In this document: positions 16,577 to 25,270 of the stretch, in pieces | How positions within the stretch are numbered: position 1 is the stretch's first letter | How the letters are laid out: each line of letters opens with the position of its first letter | DNA from: Paenibacillus silvisoli | Lineage (GTDB): Bacteria > Bacillota > Bacilli > Paenibacillales > Paenibacillaceae | Assembly: GCF_030866765.1 (NCBI RefSeq) | Contig: NZ_CP133017.1 | Location: forward strand, 3,764,001 to 3,828,000 | Reading direction: 5' to 3' | Length of the DNA: 64,000 nt | Notes under the pieces: generated by a model | What the model was told of the DNA's origin: nothing | The model's input: the letters and a program-made list of their open reading frames with translations, nothing else | Database searches by the model: none | Translations under genes and position numbers: made by a program

Positions 16577-17215
16577 TTACTTAGCTTTTAAATGCAGCGT
16601 GGACCAGATCAAACGCGCTTTTTCCAGCTGCTCTTTCGTATCAATATCGATAAACGACCACTCTGCGGCATGGCGTATCACCTTGCCGCGGGAATCCGAG
16701 GATTGGAGCAGCCTCATAACGCCGCTGTCCCCTTGCAGCTCGCGGAGCGCCGGAAACATGGAGCTACCGAAGATAACGGGCAATCCAACCGTGCCGCCAT
16801 ATCCGCATGCGACGTAATCGACGGAAGGATTTTCCCGGTATACCGCAATTAGCCGCCTTAGCAGCGAAGCGGACACGAACGGCTGATCCGCGTGCGCGAT
16901 GAGCACGGCGTCCGACCCATCCGCCATCGTCGCCAGCAGCCCTCGCTGAATCGAACGGGACATTCCATCGTTCGCATCGCGGCAAGGCACAATGCGGTAT
17001 TTGGGGAGGACGCCATGGCGTTCCTTGCGGTCATAAAGCCAAAGCATGGGATCATCCGGCCGGACAACGACGACAATCCGATGAAGCCCACAGTGCCGCA
17101 GCTCCAGCAGCGCCCGGCTCCCCACCGTTATGCCGGGAGCCAACTCAAGCGGAAGCTTGGCTTCACCCATTCGTTTGCTTGAGCCGGCCGCCAAATAAAC
17201 CGCGCCAATTTTCAT
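16577..17215 (-). CDS. pucB: MobA-like nucleotidyltransferase, PucB type (molybdopterin cytidylyltransferase family)
   Basis: A 212-residue NTP-transferase. The N-terminal nucleotide loop is LAAGSSKRMGEAKL; the Mg-binding Asp lies in AHADQPFV, and GLPVIFG is the third family motif. MocA/PucB proteins load CMP onto the molybdenum cofactor for xanthine dehydrogenase. The neighbouring purine genes support this, but no xanthine dehydrogenase subunit is in the window, so the partner must be elsewhere. The start has an extended GGGAGGGGGAGGG. A gap of 168 bp separates it from the deaminase and holds inverted repeats but no T run. A MobA guanylyltransferase is the main alternative. Confidence 0.8.
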   Translation of the reverse strand: MKIGAVYLAAGSSKRMGEAKLPLELAPGITVGSRALLELRHCGLHRIVVVVRPDDPMLWLYDRKERHGVLPKYRIVPCRDANDGMSRSIQRGLLATMADGSDAVLIAHADQPFVSASLLRRLIAVYRENPSVDYVACGYGGTVGLPVIFGSSMFPALRELQGDSGVMRLLQSSDSRGKVIRHAAEWSFIDIDTKEQLEKARLIWSTLHLKAK

Positions 17216-17285
17216 TGCCCTCCCCCTCCCTTCGCCTGTAATAAAGCATTGGACGCATTCGCGTCTTTCGAATCACCGATATATG

Positions 17286-17303
17286 TTATGTTATATAACA
17301 TAA
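17286..17303. promoter_or_regulatory. 18-bp perfect palindrome upstream of the purine gene cluster
   Basis: TTATGTTATATAACATAA is a perfect inverted repeat 71 bp before the pucB-like start. It has the size and symmetry of a dimeric repressor site; the regulator is not identified. Confidence 0.5.
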
Positions 17304-17363
17304 TAGGCCGCATTATGATGAATTTCAAGAGTTTAATGTCATGTTCACTAACATTATACAAAC

Positions 17364-17412
17364 AAAAAAACCTTCTCGCCGCACGTCGAACGTGTTTTTC
17401 GGCAAGAAGGTT
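17364..17412 (-). terminator. Terminator after the Gln-rich gene
   Basis: On the minus strand AACCTTCTTGCCG pairs with CGGCGAGAAGGTT and is followed by TTTTTTGTTTG. Confidence 0.85.
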
Positions 17413-17438
17413 TTCTGAAAGCCTATTCAATAAGAATG

Positions 17439-17792
17439 CTACTGCATGTACGGATTTTGCCGCATCGCAGTCTGCGGCGCCGTCGAAGCGGTCATGCTGC
17501 CCTTCACTTGCGCCATCGCTTGCTGGATTTTCTGCTGAATGAGCTGGATTTGGCGTCTTTGCGCATCCATCTGCATTTGCAGCTGATTCTCCGCCTGCTT
17601 CAGCTCCTGCTCGATCTGATATAACGATTGAACGACCTGCTGCACCTGCTGGGAATTGCGGTCCAGACCGGCACTCCGCAGCGCCTGCTGCGCTTGCACC
17701 TGCTCCTGCTGCTGACGCTGCTTCGCCTGCTCCTGAAACTGCTCGTAGCTAAGCTGCTGACTATTGACCTGTTGCCCGCTTTGCATATCCAT
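17439..17792 (-). CDS. Gln-rich coiled-coil protein, unknown function
   Basis: Not recognised. Of 117 residues 38 are glutamine (about a third), arranged in long helical heptad-like runs such as QVQQVVQSLYQIEQELKQ. No cysteine, membrane segment or signal peptide is visible, and the C terminus is disordered (STAPQTAMRQNPYMQ). The pattern resembles small coiled-coil or spore-coat-like proteins, but that is a guess. It has a GGAGG site 10 bp before the ATG and its own strong terminator. It follows the MoxR/DUF58 operon by 96 bp on the same strand and might be its last gene. Confidence 0.65.
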   Translation of the reverse strand: MDMQSGQQVNSQQLSYEQFQEQAKQRQQQEQVQAQQALRSAGLDRNSQQVQQVVQSLYQIEQELKQAENQLQMQMDAQRRQIQLIQQKIQQAMAQVKGSMTASTAPQTAMRQNPYMQ

Positions 17793-17888
17793 CGGTCCAT
17801 TGCCTCCTTTCGCGGAACGGAATTCATGTTCCGGATTAGTTTGCCCGTACCGTTGGGTGAATATGCCAAGCGAAGCACCGCGCAGTCA

Positions 17889-19193
17889 TTAGCGCTTCAC
17901 GCCGCCGTCCCGCTCCACCAGCCGTTCCAGCAGCTCGCCGGACACATTCGCTTTACCGTAACGGACGCGCTGGTAAGCTTCAAGCAGCTCGCTTTCGCCG
18001 GAGCCGGTTTTCCCGCCTTCGCGAGTCAGGACGTCGGCGCCGATTTCATGCGGCGTCAAATGCGGCTTATACGCATATCCCTTCTTCACGTAAGCGCCGA
18101 TCCATCGTCTGTACAAGTACCGGATTCGCGCTTCGTCATCGGCGAGATCCTTCCATTTGAGCTTTTGCTCTTTGGACCGATTTCGCCACATGCTTAACCG
18201 GCTCCCGTTATTTCGGATCCGTTCCACCTCGTCCACATATCCGCTCGCCACAACCGCGCGATCGCGGCGGAACAGCTCGGCCAGCTTGCTTTGAAGCTGT
18301 TTGAGCCAATCCGGCAAATCCTTCAGCTTGCGGAGCAGCAGCCATAGGATGAACAGCGCAAGAGCGCCCGCAATGCTGTAGAAGATAAGCTCCACCCAAA
18401 ACGGCAGTCCTTTCGGTTCCCCCATCTGCGGGATCATAGGAGGCGGAGGCGCGCCTTGGCCGATCTGAGCGGGCTCCCCTTCTCCTTGGCCGCCGCTGAA
18501 CAGGCTGGCAAGCATCGATTTCAATTTGCTGCCGAGCGCGCCGAACACGGCTTGCAGCTGATAAGAGAGCACGATCAGCACCGAGATGATCGCCGCCACG
18601 CCGACAAACAGCCGGTTGTGCCTGCGAACGGTCCGGTCCACGACCGGCTTGGCGTCGCCGGACAGCGTCTCTCGGCCCACCGTGCTGCGGTTTGCCTGAA
18701 AGAGCGTCAAGCCAAGCGTAACAAGTCCGCAAATCAGAAACATCGTTCGGTACTCGCTGAATGCATCCTTGAACTGGTACACGACCGAGCAGCCAAAATA
18801 AAACATCGTACCGAGTACGTACGTCCTTGGCAGCAGCCGCAGCACGGCAGGCGTAACCGCAAAGGCGGAGCCTCGAAACACCGCAGCCGCCAAATAGATC
18901 AAGATAATCACGCTATCTACGGAGAGGCCGTACAGCGCATAAGCGCAAGATCCCGAAATGAGCGCTGCGATAAACAGTCGCGGGAAAGGATGCGCAAACT
19001 TCGTCCACGCATTGTAGACGCAACCGACAGCATAAGCCGCAAGCAGCATCGCGAGCTGCTCGGCGAAAGGCACTTCAAACTGCGGCCGCCATAAATAGAT
19101 GGCGAGTACGACCGGCATAAACAGCAGCAGCTCCGTTAAGCCTGAAACGAGGAGCGATCCGGTATCCCTTGCGAGCGAGCTCCTCTTTGTCAT
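17889..19193 (-). CDS. Multi-pass membrane protein with DUF4129-like C-terminal domain
   Basis: About 434 residues with an N-terminal bundle of six or so helices, a loop rich in Pro/Gly (GQGAPPPPMIPQMGEP), one more helix (LIFYSIAGALALFILWLLL), and a cytoplasmic C terminus. The latter has YLYRRWIGAYVKKGYAYKPHLTPHEIGADV, which resembles DUF4129. In related operons the third gene encodes a transglutaminase-like protein in which DUF4129 follows an extracellular transglutaminase core. No Cys-His-Asp core is seen here, so this one looks shortened or specialised. The ATG at 19193 overlaps the DUF58 stop by 4 bp, so coupling is strong. The family assignment is moderate. Confidence 0.7.
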   Translation of the reverse strand: MTKRSSLARDTGSLLVSGLTELLLFMPVVLAIYLWRPQFEVPFAEQLAMLLAAYAVGCVYNAWTKFAHPFPRLFIAALISGSCAYALYGLSVDSVIILIYLAAAVFRGSAFAVTPAVLRLLPRTYVLGTMFYFGCSVVYQFKDAFSEYRTMFLICGLVTLGLTLFQANRSTVGRETLSGDAKPVVDRTVRRHNRLFVGVAAIISVLIVLSYQLQAVFGALGSKLKSMLASLFSGGQGEGEPAQIGQGAPPPPMIPQMGEPKGLPFWVELIFYSIAGALALFILWLLLRKLKDLPDWLKQLQSKLAELFRRDRAVVASGYVDEVERIRNNGSRLSMWRNRSKEQKLKWKDLADDEARIRYLYRRWIGAYVKKGYAYKPHLTPHEIGADVLTREGGKTGSGESELLEAYQRVRYGKANVSGELLERLVERDGGVKR

Positions 19194-20287
19194 CCCGCCG
19201 CCACCTCCTCCGCTCCCGCGATGCGCAGCCAATCAACGGAATGGCCGGCACTGCGCAGCTTAGCCATTTCCCGCTCGATCGGTTCGCTCATGAAAGCCGA
19301 TATCAGGACGATGTCGCAGCGTTCCTCCCATTCCGCGCTCAGCTGCTCGATCATCGCATCGAACGGCAGCGCCCGCGCGATGACAAGCTTCGCCAGCTTC
19401 CCGTAGAGATGGTGCAGATGCTCGCTGCCGCTGCCACGCTCAACCTTCATAATCTCGCCTGGCTGGTCGAGCTCATGCCCGTTGCAGGCGAAGGCCGTCT
19501 CCATCCCCTGCTCCGTCGCATACTGCATAATCGCAGCGGCATAACGGATGCCCTCCTCGATGAGCTCCGGGTTGTTCACAACCTCCCACATGCCCGCATG
19601 ATCCTCGACGTTGAGCAGCACGATAAGCCGGTAATCCGCCGTGAAATCGCGACGGTGCACCTGCAGCGAGCCTGTGCGCGCCGTCGCGCTCCAATTGACG
19701 GATCGGAACGAATCGCCGGGACGGTATTCCCGTACGCCGCTAATGTAAAACGGATCCTCCACGATCCAGCGGCGAACCGTAATATCCCCCTGCCAGCTTC
19801 GCGAAGGAAGCTGGATCAGCGAGCGGTCGGCCGGCTGCGGGTAGACGAGCAGCTCCACATTCAGCGGCACCGACCGCCAGGAGCTGAACATGCCGAACAA
19901 ATCGCCGAACGTGAGCGATGCGCTCGTCAGCCGGTAGCAGCCACGGGTCGTTGCCAGTACGGAGTGGCGTCTCGTCAGCTGTTTATTGCCCATGAGACTG
20001 AATAAGCTTCTATGGTTCTGATAGATGTCCCCGCTGCTCACCGCGAAATTGCTGTCGCTCTCGAATTTCAAGCCGGTGTGCAGCAGCGATTCGACGCGCA
20101 GCCACGGAACCGGCACGAACTTCCGGTTTGCCAGCCGTTCCACCATTTCGATGCGGTCGCCTTCAAAGCAGGTTTCAACGCTGAAATTGCGCGTATAGCC
20201 GACCCCTCTCATCCCGAAATAGCGGAATAGATACCGCTGCGCCAGGATGACGAAGAGCGCGCTCAATATATACCAATGGATGCCCAA
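19190..20287 (-). CDS. DUF58 (von Willebrand factor A-like) protein
   Basis: A 365-residue membrane-linked protein with two short N-terminal hydrophobic segments (IHWYILSALFVILAQRYLF). The DUF58 signature GVREYRPGDSFRSVNWSATA is at about residues 184-203 and HRRDFTADYRLIVLLNVED follows. These proteins work with MoxR AAA ATPases, probably as chaperone partners for exported or metal-loaded proteins. The start is a TTG at 20287 with GGGAGGTG 7 bp upstream, which settles the choice. It sits 26 bp after the MoxR gene and overlaps the following gene. Confidence 0.88.
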   Translation of the reverse strand: MGIHWYILSALFVILAQRYLFRYFGMRGVGYTRNFSVETCFEGDRIEMVERLANRKFVPVPWLRVESLLHTGLKFESDSNFAVSSGDIYQNHRSLFSLMGNKQLTRRHSVLATTRGCYRLTSASLTFGDLFGMFSSWRSVPLNVELLVYPQPADRSLIQLPSRSWQGDITVRRWIVEDPFYISGVREYRPGDSFRSVNWSATARTGSLQVHRRDFTADYRLIVLLNVEDHAGMWEVVNNPELIEEGIRYAAAIMQYATEQGMETAFACNGHELDQPGEIMKVERGSGSEHLHHLYGKLAKLVIARALPFDAMIEQLSAEWEERCDIVLISAFMSEPIEREMAKLRSAGHSVDWLRIAGAEEVAAG

Positions 20288-20313
20288 GCCTTCACACCTC
20301 CCGTCGTAAGCGT

Positions 20314-21279
20314 TTACGTTCTTCCGACTAAAGGAGGGTCGGCCGGTACGGGAACGGAAGCCAAGATGCTGCCGATCACATGCTCGGCCGCTTCCGGACG
20401 CATCCGCTGCACGCTGCGGAGCGCGATACGGTGCGCCAACACGGGAACGGCCATCGCCTTCACATCATCCGGCAGCACGTAGCTTCTGCCTTGAATCGCC
20501 GCCCTCGCCTGGCAGGCGCGCAATAACGCCTGGCTGCTCCGCGGACTCGCGCCCAGCGCCGCATCCGGGTGCTTGCGCGTCGCCTCCACGACCGCCAGCA
20601 TATAGCCGAGCAGCTCGTCGCTCACCTGCACGCTCGTGTACAGCTGCTTCGCGGCTTCGATTTCGTCCGCGCCGATGACCGGCTCCAGCTGCTCGAGCGG
20701 GCTGTCCGCCATGAACCGCTTCATGATGGCGATGCCTTCATCGGTCGAAGGGTAGCCCATCTTAATCTTGAACAGAAACCGGTCCAGCTGCGCTTCCGGC
20801 AGCGGAAACGTGCCTTGCTGCTCGACCGGATTTTGCGTCGCGATGACGAGGAACGGCCGGCCCAGCGTATGCGTCGTGCCGTCGATGCTCACCGTGCGCT
20901 CTTCCATACATTCCAGCAAACTCGATTGCGTCCGCGGCGTCGCCCGGTTAATTTCGTCCGCCAATACGATGTTGGCGAAGAGCGGCCCCGGCCGGAATTC
21001 GAATTCCGCCAGCTTCTGGTTATAGAAATGAATGCCCGTCAAATCCGACGGCAGCAAATCCGGCGTAAACTGAATCCGTTTGAACCCGCCGTCGATCGAC
21101 TTGGCCAGCGCTTTGGCCAGCAGCGTTTTTCCCGTACCCGGCACGTCTTCCAGAAGAACATGGCCGGAGGTAATAATCGCGATAATTAACTTGTCTACGA
21201 TCTCTTCTTTGCCAACGATAACTTTGCCGACATTCGAACGAATCCGATCTGCCGCTTGACTGATCTTCCCCAAACTCAT
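20314..21279 (-). CDS. MoxR-family AAA+ ATPase
   Basis: A 321-residue AAA-3 ATPase. Walker A is EDVPGTGKTLLAKALA, Walker B IVLADEINRATPRTQ, sensor 1 VIATQNPVEQQGTFPLPEAQLDRF, and the lid ends with SPRSSQALLRACQARA. MoxR proteins act as chaperones in assembling partner complexes, often with VWA proteins such as the DUF58 product next door. The ATG at 21279 has GAGGAGC 8 bp upstream; the longer frame upstream overlaps serS and is a shadow. It is the first gene of a three-gene operon and lies 91 bp after the serS stop. Confidence 0.92.
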   Translation of the reverse strand: MSLGKISQAADRIRSNVGKVIVGKEEIVDKLIIAIITSGHVLLEDVPGTGKTLLAKALAKSIDGGFKRIQFTPDLLPSDLTGIHFYNQKLAEFEFRPGPLFANIVLADEINRATPRTQSSLLECMEERTVSIDGTTHTLGRPFLVIATQNPVEQQGTFPLPEAQLDRFLFKIKMGYPSTDEGIAIMKRFMADSPLEQLEPVIGADEIEAAKQLYTSVQVSDELLGYMLAVVEATRKHPDAALGASPRSSQALLRACQARAAIQGRSYVLPDDVKAMAVPVLAHRIALRSVQRMRPEAAEHVIGSILASVPVPADPPLVGRT

Positions 21280-21370
21280 CCAGCCTGCTCCTCTCGTTTT
21301 CCAGCGAATGGAAGGATATCCTCTCAAGTATACCCGCAAACGGGGAGACAGGCTAGACCTGATCGTCCTA

Positions 21371-22648
21371 TTAAAGGCGAAGCTCCGACATTCCTCGCAT
21401 GTATGGTCGTAACGCCTTAGGAATATAGATCGAGCCGTCTTCGCGTTGGTGGTTCTCCAGCAGCGGGATGAGGATGCGCGGCGTTGCAACCATCGTATTG
21501 TTCAGCGTATAGGCGTAGCGCGGTTTTCCTTGCTCATCCATGTAACGGATGTTCGACCGTCTGGCTTGAAAATCGAGCAGCAGCGAAGCCGAATGCGTCT
21601 CGCCGTAGCTGCCGCGGCTTGGCATCCATGTCTCGATATCGTACTGCTTGTAATTTTTTTGCGACATGTCGCCGACGCACACCGCCACCACGCGGTAAGG
21701 CAGTTCAAGCAGCCGCAGCAGCTCCTCGCTGTTCGCCGTCATTTGCTCCAGCATCGAAACGGCCAGCTCCGCATCCGCGCGGCAGATGACGACCTGCTCC
21801 ACTTTCGCGAATTGATGAACCCGGTACAAACCGTGCACGTCGCGCCCCGACGAGCCGACTTCGCTCCTGTAGCACGGGCTGACGGCGCCAAGCAGCTTCG
21901 GCGACTCCAAATCGATCGTTTCACCGCTGTAATACGAGATGAGCGGCACCTCCGACGTCCCGATCAGCCACTTGTCCTCGCCGTGAATGCCGTAGGTTTG
22001 ATCCCGGTTCGCCGGAAAATAACCCGAAGCAATCAGCGTCTCCTCCTTCACCATCGACGGCACATCCATCAGCTCATAGCCTTTATCCATCAGCAGATCA
22101 AGCGCAAGCTGTTGGACGGCCCGGTGCAGCTGCAGCCCGCCGTTCTTCAGCACGTACTGTCTAGTACCGCCAAGCTTTACCCCGCGCGCAAAATCGATCA
22201 TGTTATGCTGTTGGCCAAGCTCTACATGGCTAATCGGATTGAACGTAAATTCCGGCACATCGCCTACGCGCCTAATTTCCGCATTGTCCGCATCGCTTCT
22301 GCCCATCGGCGTATCGGGCGAGGTGAGGTTCGGCACGCGCAGCATCATTTCCTCGAAGCGGTACATCGTCTGCCGGAATTTCGATTCCGCCTCTTTCAGC
22401 CGCTGCAGCAGCTCGGCGGTTTCCTTTTTTAACGGCTCCGCCTCTTCCTTCCTGCCCTCCAGCATCAGCTGCTCGATCGCTTTCGAGCGGCGGTTCCGTT
22501 CCGCGCGCAGCGTCTCCGTCTCTTGGAGCAGCTCCCGCCTGCGGTCGTCGGTCGCGATCAGCTCTTCGATCGAAATCGCGATGCCCTTCCAATCCGCGGT
22601 TTGCTGGTAGTCCTTCGCTTGCTTCCGAATCATGTTCATGTCCTGCAT
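21371..22648 (-). CDS. serS: Seryl-tRNA synthetase
   Basis: Charges tRNA-Ser. The 425-residue class II synthetase has an N-terminal antiparallel coiled-coil arm (about 25-110) that grips the long variable arm of tRNA-Ser. Motif 2 is around YRVHQFAKVEQ. Motif 3 is in YTLNNTMVATPRILIPLLENHQ. The ATG at 22648 (MQDMNMIRKQ) has GGGAGTG upstream and lies beyond the T-box leader, so expression is expected to respond to uncharged tRNA-Ser. The core is complete; the closing segment ALRPYMRGMSELRL is usual. Some genomes hold a second serS; this one shows no sign of decay. Confidence 0.96.
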   Translation of the reverse strand: MQDMNMIRKQAKDYQQTADWKGIAISIEELIATDDRRRELLQETETLRAERNRRSKAIEQLMLEGRKEEAEPLKKETAELLQRLKEAESKFRQTMYRFEEMMLRVPNLTSPDTPMGRSDADNAEIRRVGDVPEFTFNPISHVELGQQHNMIDFARGVKLGGTRQYVLKNGGLQLHRAVQQLALDLLMDKGYELMDVPSMVKEETLIASGYFPANRDQTYGIHGEDKWLIGTSEVPLISYYSGETIDLESPKLLGAVSPCYRSEVGSSGRDVHGLYRVHQFAKVEQVVICRADAELAVSMLEQMTANSEELLRLLELPYRVVAVCVGDMSQKNYKQYDIETWMPSRGSYGETHSASLLLDFQARRSNIRYMDEQGKPRYAYTLNNTMVATPRILIPLLENHQREDGSIYIPKALRPYMRGMSELRL

Positions 22649-22682
22649 GGTGAGCACTCCCTTGTCGTTGTGAAATGCGGGA

Positions 22683-22906
22683 CAACAACAAAATACGCGT
22701 TCCTGTTGTCCCAAAACCATGGGACGAAGAACGCGTTCGCGGTGCCACCCAAATTAGCCAATCTGCCGATTGACTCCCTCAGTCCGCCGATAACGGTGCG
22801 GTTCCGGAATACTTGGAGAGCCTTGCGCGGCAAGCGAGCCACCGCATCAAAACTCTGTACGCAACGCCTCCGAGTTGGAATCTCATCATCGGCCTGTGTC
22901 GTTATT
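22683..22906 (-). promoter_or_regulatory. T-box leader of serS
   Basis: The antiterminator bulge TGGGTGGCACCGCG (22738-22751, minus strand) is the diagnostic T-box. A terminator with arms ACGCGTTC/GAACGCGT and an ATTTTGTTGTT tract follows it. The promoter TTGCAT (22937-22942)-17 bp-TATACT (22914-22919) places the transcript start near 22906. A Ser specifier codon in stem I is expected but was not placed with certainty. Confidence 0.92.
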
Positions 22907-22972
22907 GTTCGTTAGTATAGCAAAGCCGCATACAGGATGCAAGCGGCAATTGCCATGGACTAGCGCGGTGCT

Positions 22973-23245
22973 TTACAGAACGGAAGAAATGAGCTCTTTG
23001 TCGAGCACTTCGCGTTCGAATTCTTCTGCATATTTGGACATGCAGTTGCAATAGTAATCTCTTCTGCAGATCGGGCAAGGAACGGTCAGGAGACGGTTAA
23101 CGCCAATCAGCTTCCAGTCCGGTTTCTTCGTGAAGATCAAACGGCATTGCGTGTTATCGGACATCGTAACGACAAAATGATATAGGCCATCTGCCACATT
23201 CATGTCTGCAGCCGCGAAATCTTTGATTTTCATGTTGAATTTCAT
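22973..23245 (-). CDS. Small protein with a Cys cluster (possible zinc site)
   Basis: Not recognised. The 90-residue product has an N-terminal beta-rich part (MKFNMKIKDFAAADMN) and a C-terminal cluster VPCPICRRDYYCNCM, giving C-x2-C-x5-C-x-C. Such spacing is typical of a small zinc or iron-sulfur site. It has no signal peptide. The ATG at 23245 has AGGAGAT 8 bp upstream; the TTG two codons earlier is less likely. The gene lies between the ABC exporter genes and the serS promoter and is probably transcribed alone. Function is unknown. Confidence 0.7.
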   Translation of the reverse strand: MKFNMKIKDFAAADMNVADGLYHFVVTMSDNTQCRLIFTKKPDWKLIGVNRLLTVPCPICRRDYYCNCMSKYAEEFEREVLDKELISSVL

Positions 23246-23403
23246 AATCAATCTCCTGTCTTACAGATTTGAAAATTCCTTGTAAGCTTATTATTTTTGC
23301 GGGTGAATGTCAATTTATTTTCTAGTTTAACCCTGTGATAAAGCTCCGAAACATCCCCCCGAAAAACAAAAGAGCAGCCCCGGCTAATCGGAGCTGCTCC
23401 CTA

Positions 23404-25212
23404 TTACGCACCTGTCTGCATCGCAAGCGATTGCTGCATCTCGTACTGCGTCATATAAAGCTTCTTATATAGTCCGTTCTGCTTCATCAGATCGTCATGC
23501 GAGCCATGCTCGGAAATGCTTCCGTCCTTCACGACGAGAATGACATCGGCATCGCGGATCGTAGACAGCCGGTGCGCGATGATGAACGCGGTCCGGCCTT
23601 CCAGCATCGTCGTGAGCGCGGCTTGGATATGCTGCTCCGTCTCCGTATCTACGCTGGATGTCGCCTCATCCAAGATCAGAATGCGAGGATCCGACAGCAG
23701 GACGCGGCCGAATGCAAGCAGCTGCCGCTGGCCGACGGACAGCTTCGAGCCGCGCTCCTCCACCTGCGTCTGATAGCCGTCCGCGAACTGCGACACGAAC
23801 CGGTCGATCCGCACGCTCTCCGCCGCCTGGCGAAGCGCCTCATCCGAAGCGTCCTCGTTGCCGTAGCGCAGATTCTCCTCAATGGTACCGGAGAAAATGA
23901 ACGAGTCCTGCAGCACGATCCCCATTTGGCGCCGCATCGATTCCAGCGTAACGCCTTTCACATCCTCGCCGTCAATCAATATCCGTCCGCCGGTCGTATC
24001 ATAGAACCGCATCAGCAGATTGACGATCGTGCTCTTGCCTGCGCCGGTCGGACCGACGAGCGCGACGCGCTGGCCAGGCTTAATTTGCAAATTGACGTCC
24101 TTCAACACGTCCGGTTTCTCGGGTTCATAGCGGAACGACACATTTTCGAATACTACCTCGCCCTTGATCGGCTTCATCGGCTTCGCGTCCGAACGGTCCT
24201 TCACCTCGGGCTCGGAATCCAAAATTTCAAAAATCCGCTCGGCGGAAGCCATTGCCGCGAGCACTTGGCTGTACACCTTCGAGAGCGCGCTCAGCGGCCC
24301 CCAGAACCGCCACAGATAGTTAATGAACGCCATGATGAAGCCGAGCGTCAGCTCGCCGTTCATTACTTCCCGAGCGCCGAACCAGAGCACGACGCATGTG
24401 CCGATGACGCCGATCATTTCCACCGCAGGGAACACAAGCGACTCCAGCGTGACCGCGCGCATGAACGCGTTTTTGTTCCGCGTGTTCAGCGTCTCGAACC
24501 GTTTGTTGTTCACCGACTGGCGCGAGAACGCCTGAATGACGCGGATGCCTTGCAGCGTTTCGTTCAGGTTGCCGTTAATGGCGGACATCGTTTTGCGCGA
24601 GCGCGACCACGAGCCTTCGATTTTCGACTGCATGTTGCCTACGACGAGGTAGAGCAGAGGCAGCGTGATGAACGACAGCAGAGCCAGCTTCCAGTCCATC
24701 CAAAGAAGGATGATCACGATCCCGACCAAATGCGTGAACTCCATAACGAGCGTGATAAGGCCGCCGTTGATCAGCTCGCCGATCGCGTTCGTGTCGTTCG
24801 TGATCCGGGACATGATTTTGCCGGCAGGCCGTCCGTCGAAGAATCGGAACGACAAGGTTTGCAAATGATTGAACAGCTGCTGGCGCAAATCGAACAAAAT
24901 CCGCTGGCCGGTAAAGTTGATCATCCGAGTGTGGAGATAGCTGAACAGCCAGCCTCCCGCTTTGATCGCGAGCAGCGTGATGCCGACCATATGAATAACG
25001 AAAAAATCTTGCTTCATAATGCCTTCGTCAATGACGTAGCGGAGCAAGAGCGGCTCCGCTAAACTTAAGCCCATGTTGAACAGGACGATAATGATGACGA
25101 TGGACAATACTTTGCGGTATGGGAGCGCGTACCGGAACAATCGTTTCATGTACGCGCGGTTAAACGGCTTCTCTTCTAAATCGTCGTCTGCATCCCATTC
25201 GACTTGACTCAT
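23404..25212 (-). CDS. Heterodimeric ABC exporter, second subunit (YfiC-like)
   Basis: A 602-residue half-transporter with six helices followed by an ATPase domain. Walker A GPTGAGKST, Walker B ILILDEATSS and switch AHRLST are intact, while the signature is LSVGQRQL instead of LSGGQ. The other subunit, encoded just upstream, keeps LSGGQ but has a changed switch residue. Such asymmetric pairs (YfiB/YfiC, BmrC/BmrD, TM287/288) pump drugs out using one good ATP site. It begins 58 bp after the first gene, with GGAGGGG before its ATG, so the two are one operon. YfiC (about 604 residues) is the closest length match I recall; the real substrate is unknown. Confidence 0.88.
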   Translation of the reverse strand: MSQVEWDADDDLEEKPFNRAYMKRLFRYALPYRKVLSIVIIIVLFNMGLSLAEPLLLRYVIDEGIMKQDFFVIHMVGITLLAIKAGGWLFSYLHTRMINFTGQRILFDLRQQLFNHLQTLSFRFFDGRPAGKIMSRITNDTNAIGELINGGLITLVMEFTHLVGIVIILLWMDWKLALLSFITLPLLYLVVGNMQSKIEGSWSRSRKTMSAINGNLNETLQGIRVIQAFSRQSVNNKRFETLNTRNKNAFMRAVTLESLVFPAVEMIGVIGTCVVLWFGAREVMNGELTLGFIMAFINYLWRFWGPLSALSKVYSQVLAAMASAERIFEILDSEPEVKDRSDAKPMKPIKGEVVFENVSFRYEPEKPDVLKDVNLQIKPGQRVALVGPTGAGKSTIVNLLMRFYDTTGGRILIDGEDVKGVTLESMRRQMGIVLQDSFIFSGTIEENLRYGNEDASDEALRQAAESVRIDRFVSQFADGYQTQVEERGSKLSVGQRQLLAFGRVLLSDPRILILDEATSSVDTETEQHIQAALTTMLEGRTAFIIAHRLSTIRDADVILVVKDGSISEHGSHDDLMKQNGLYKKLYMTQYEMQQSLAMQTGA

Positions 25213-25270
25213 AGAGGTTCCCCTCCTTTATGGCGTTAATTATCTTTTTATTAGTGCCGCTAAATAATGA

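Noticed and set aside
23497-25062. 521-residue plus-strand open frame
   Set aside because: It is the antisense of the YfiC-like ABC gene; high GC makes such shadows, and its composition (His/Arg-rich) is that of antisense frames.
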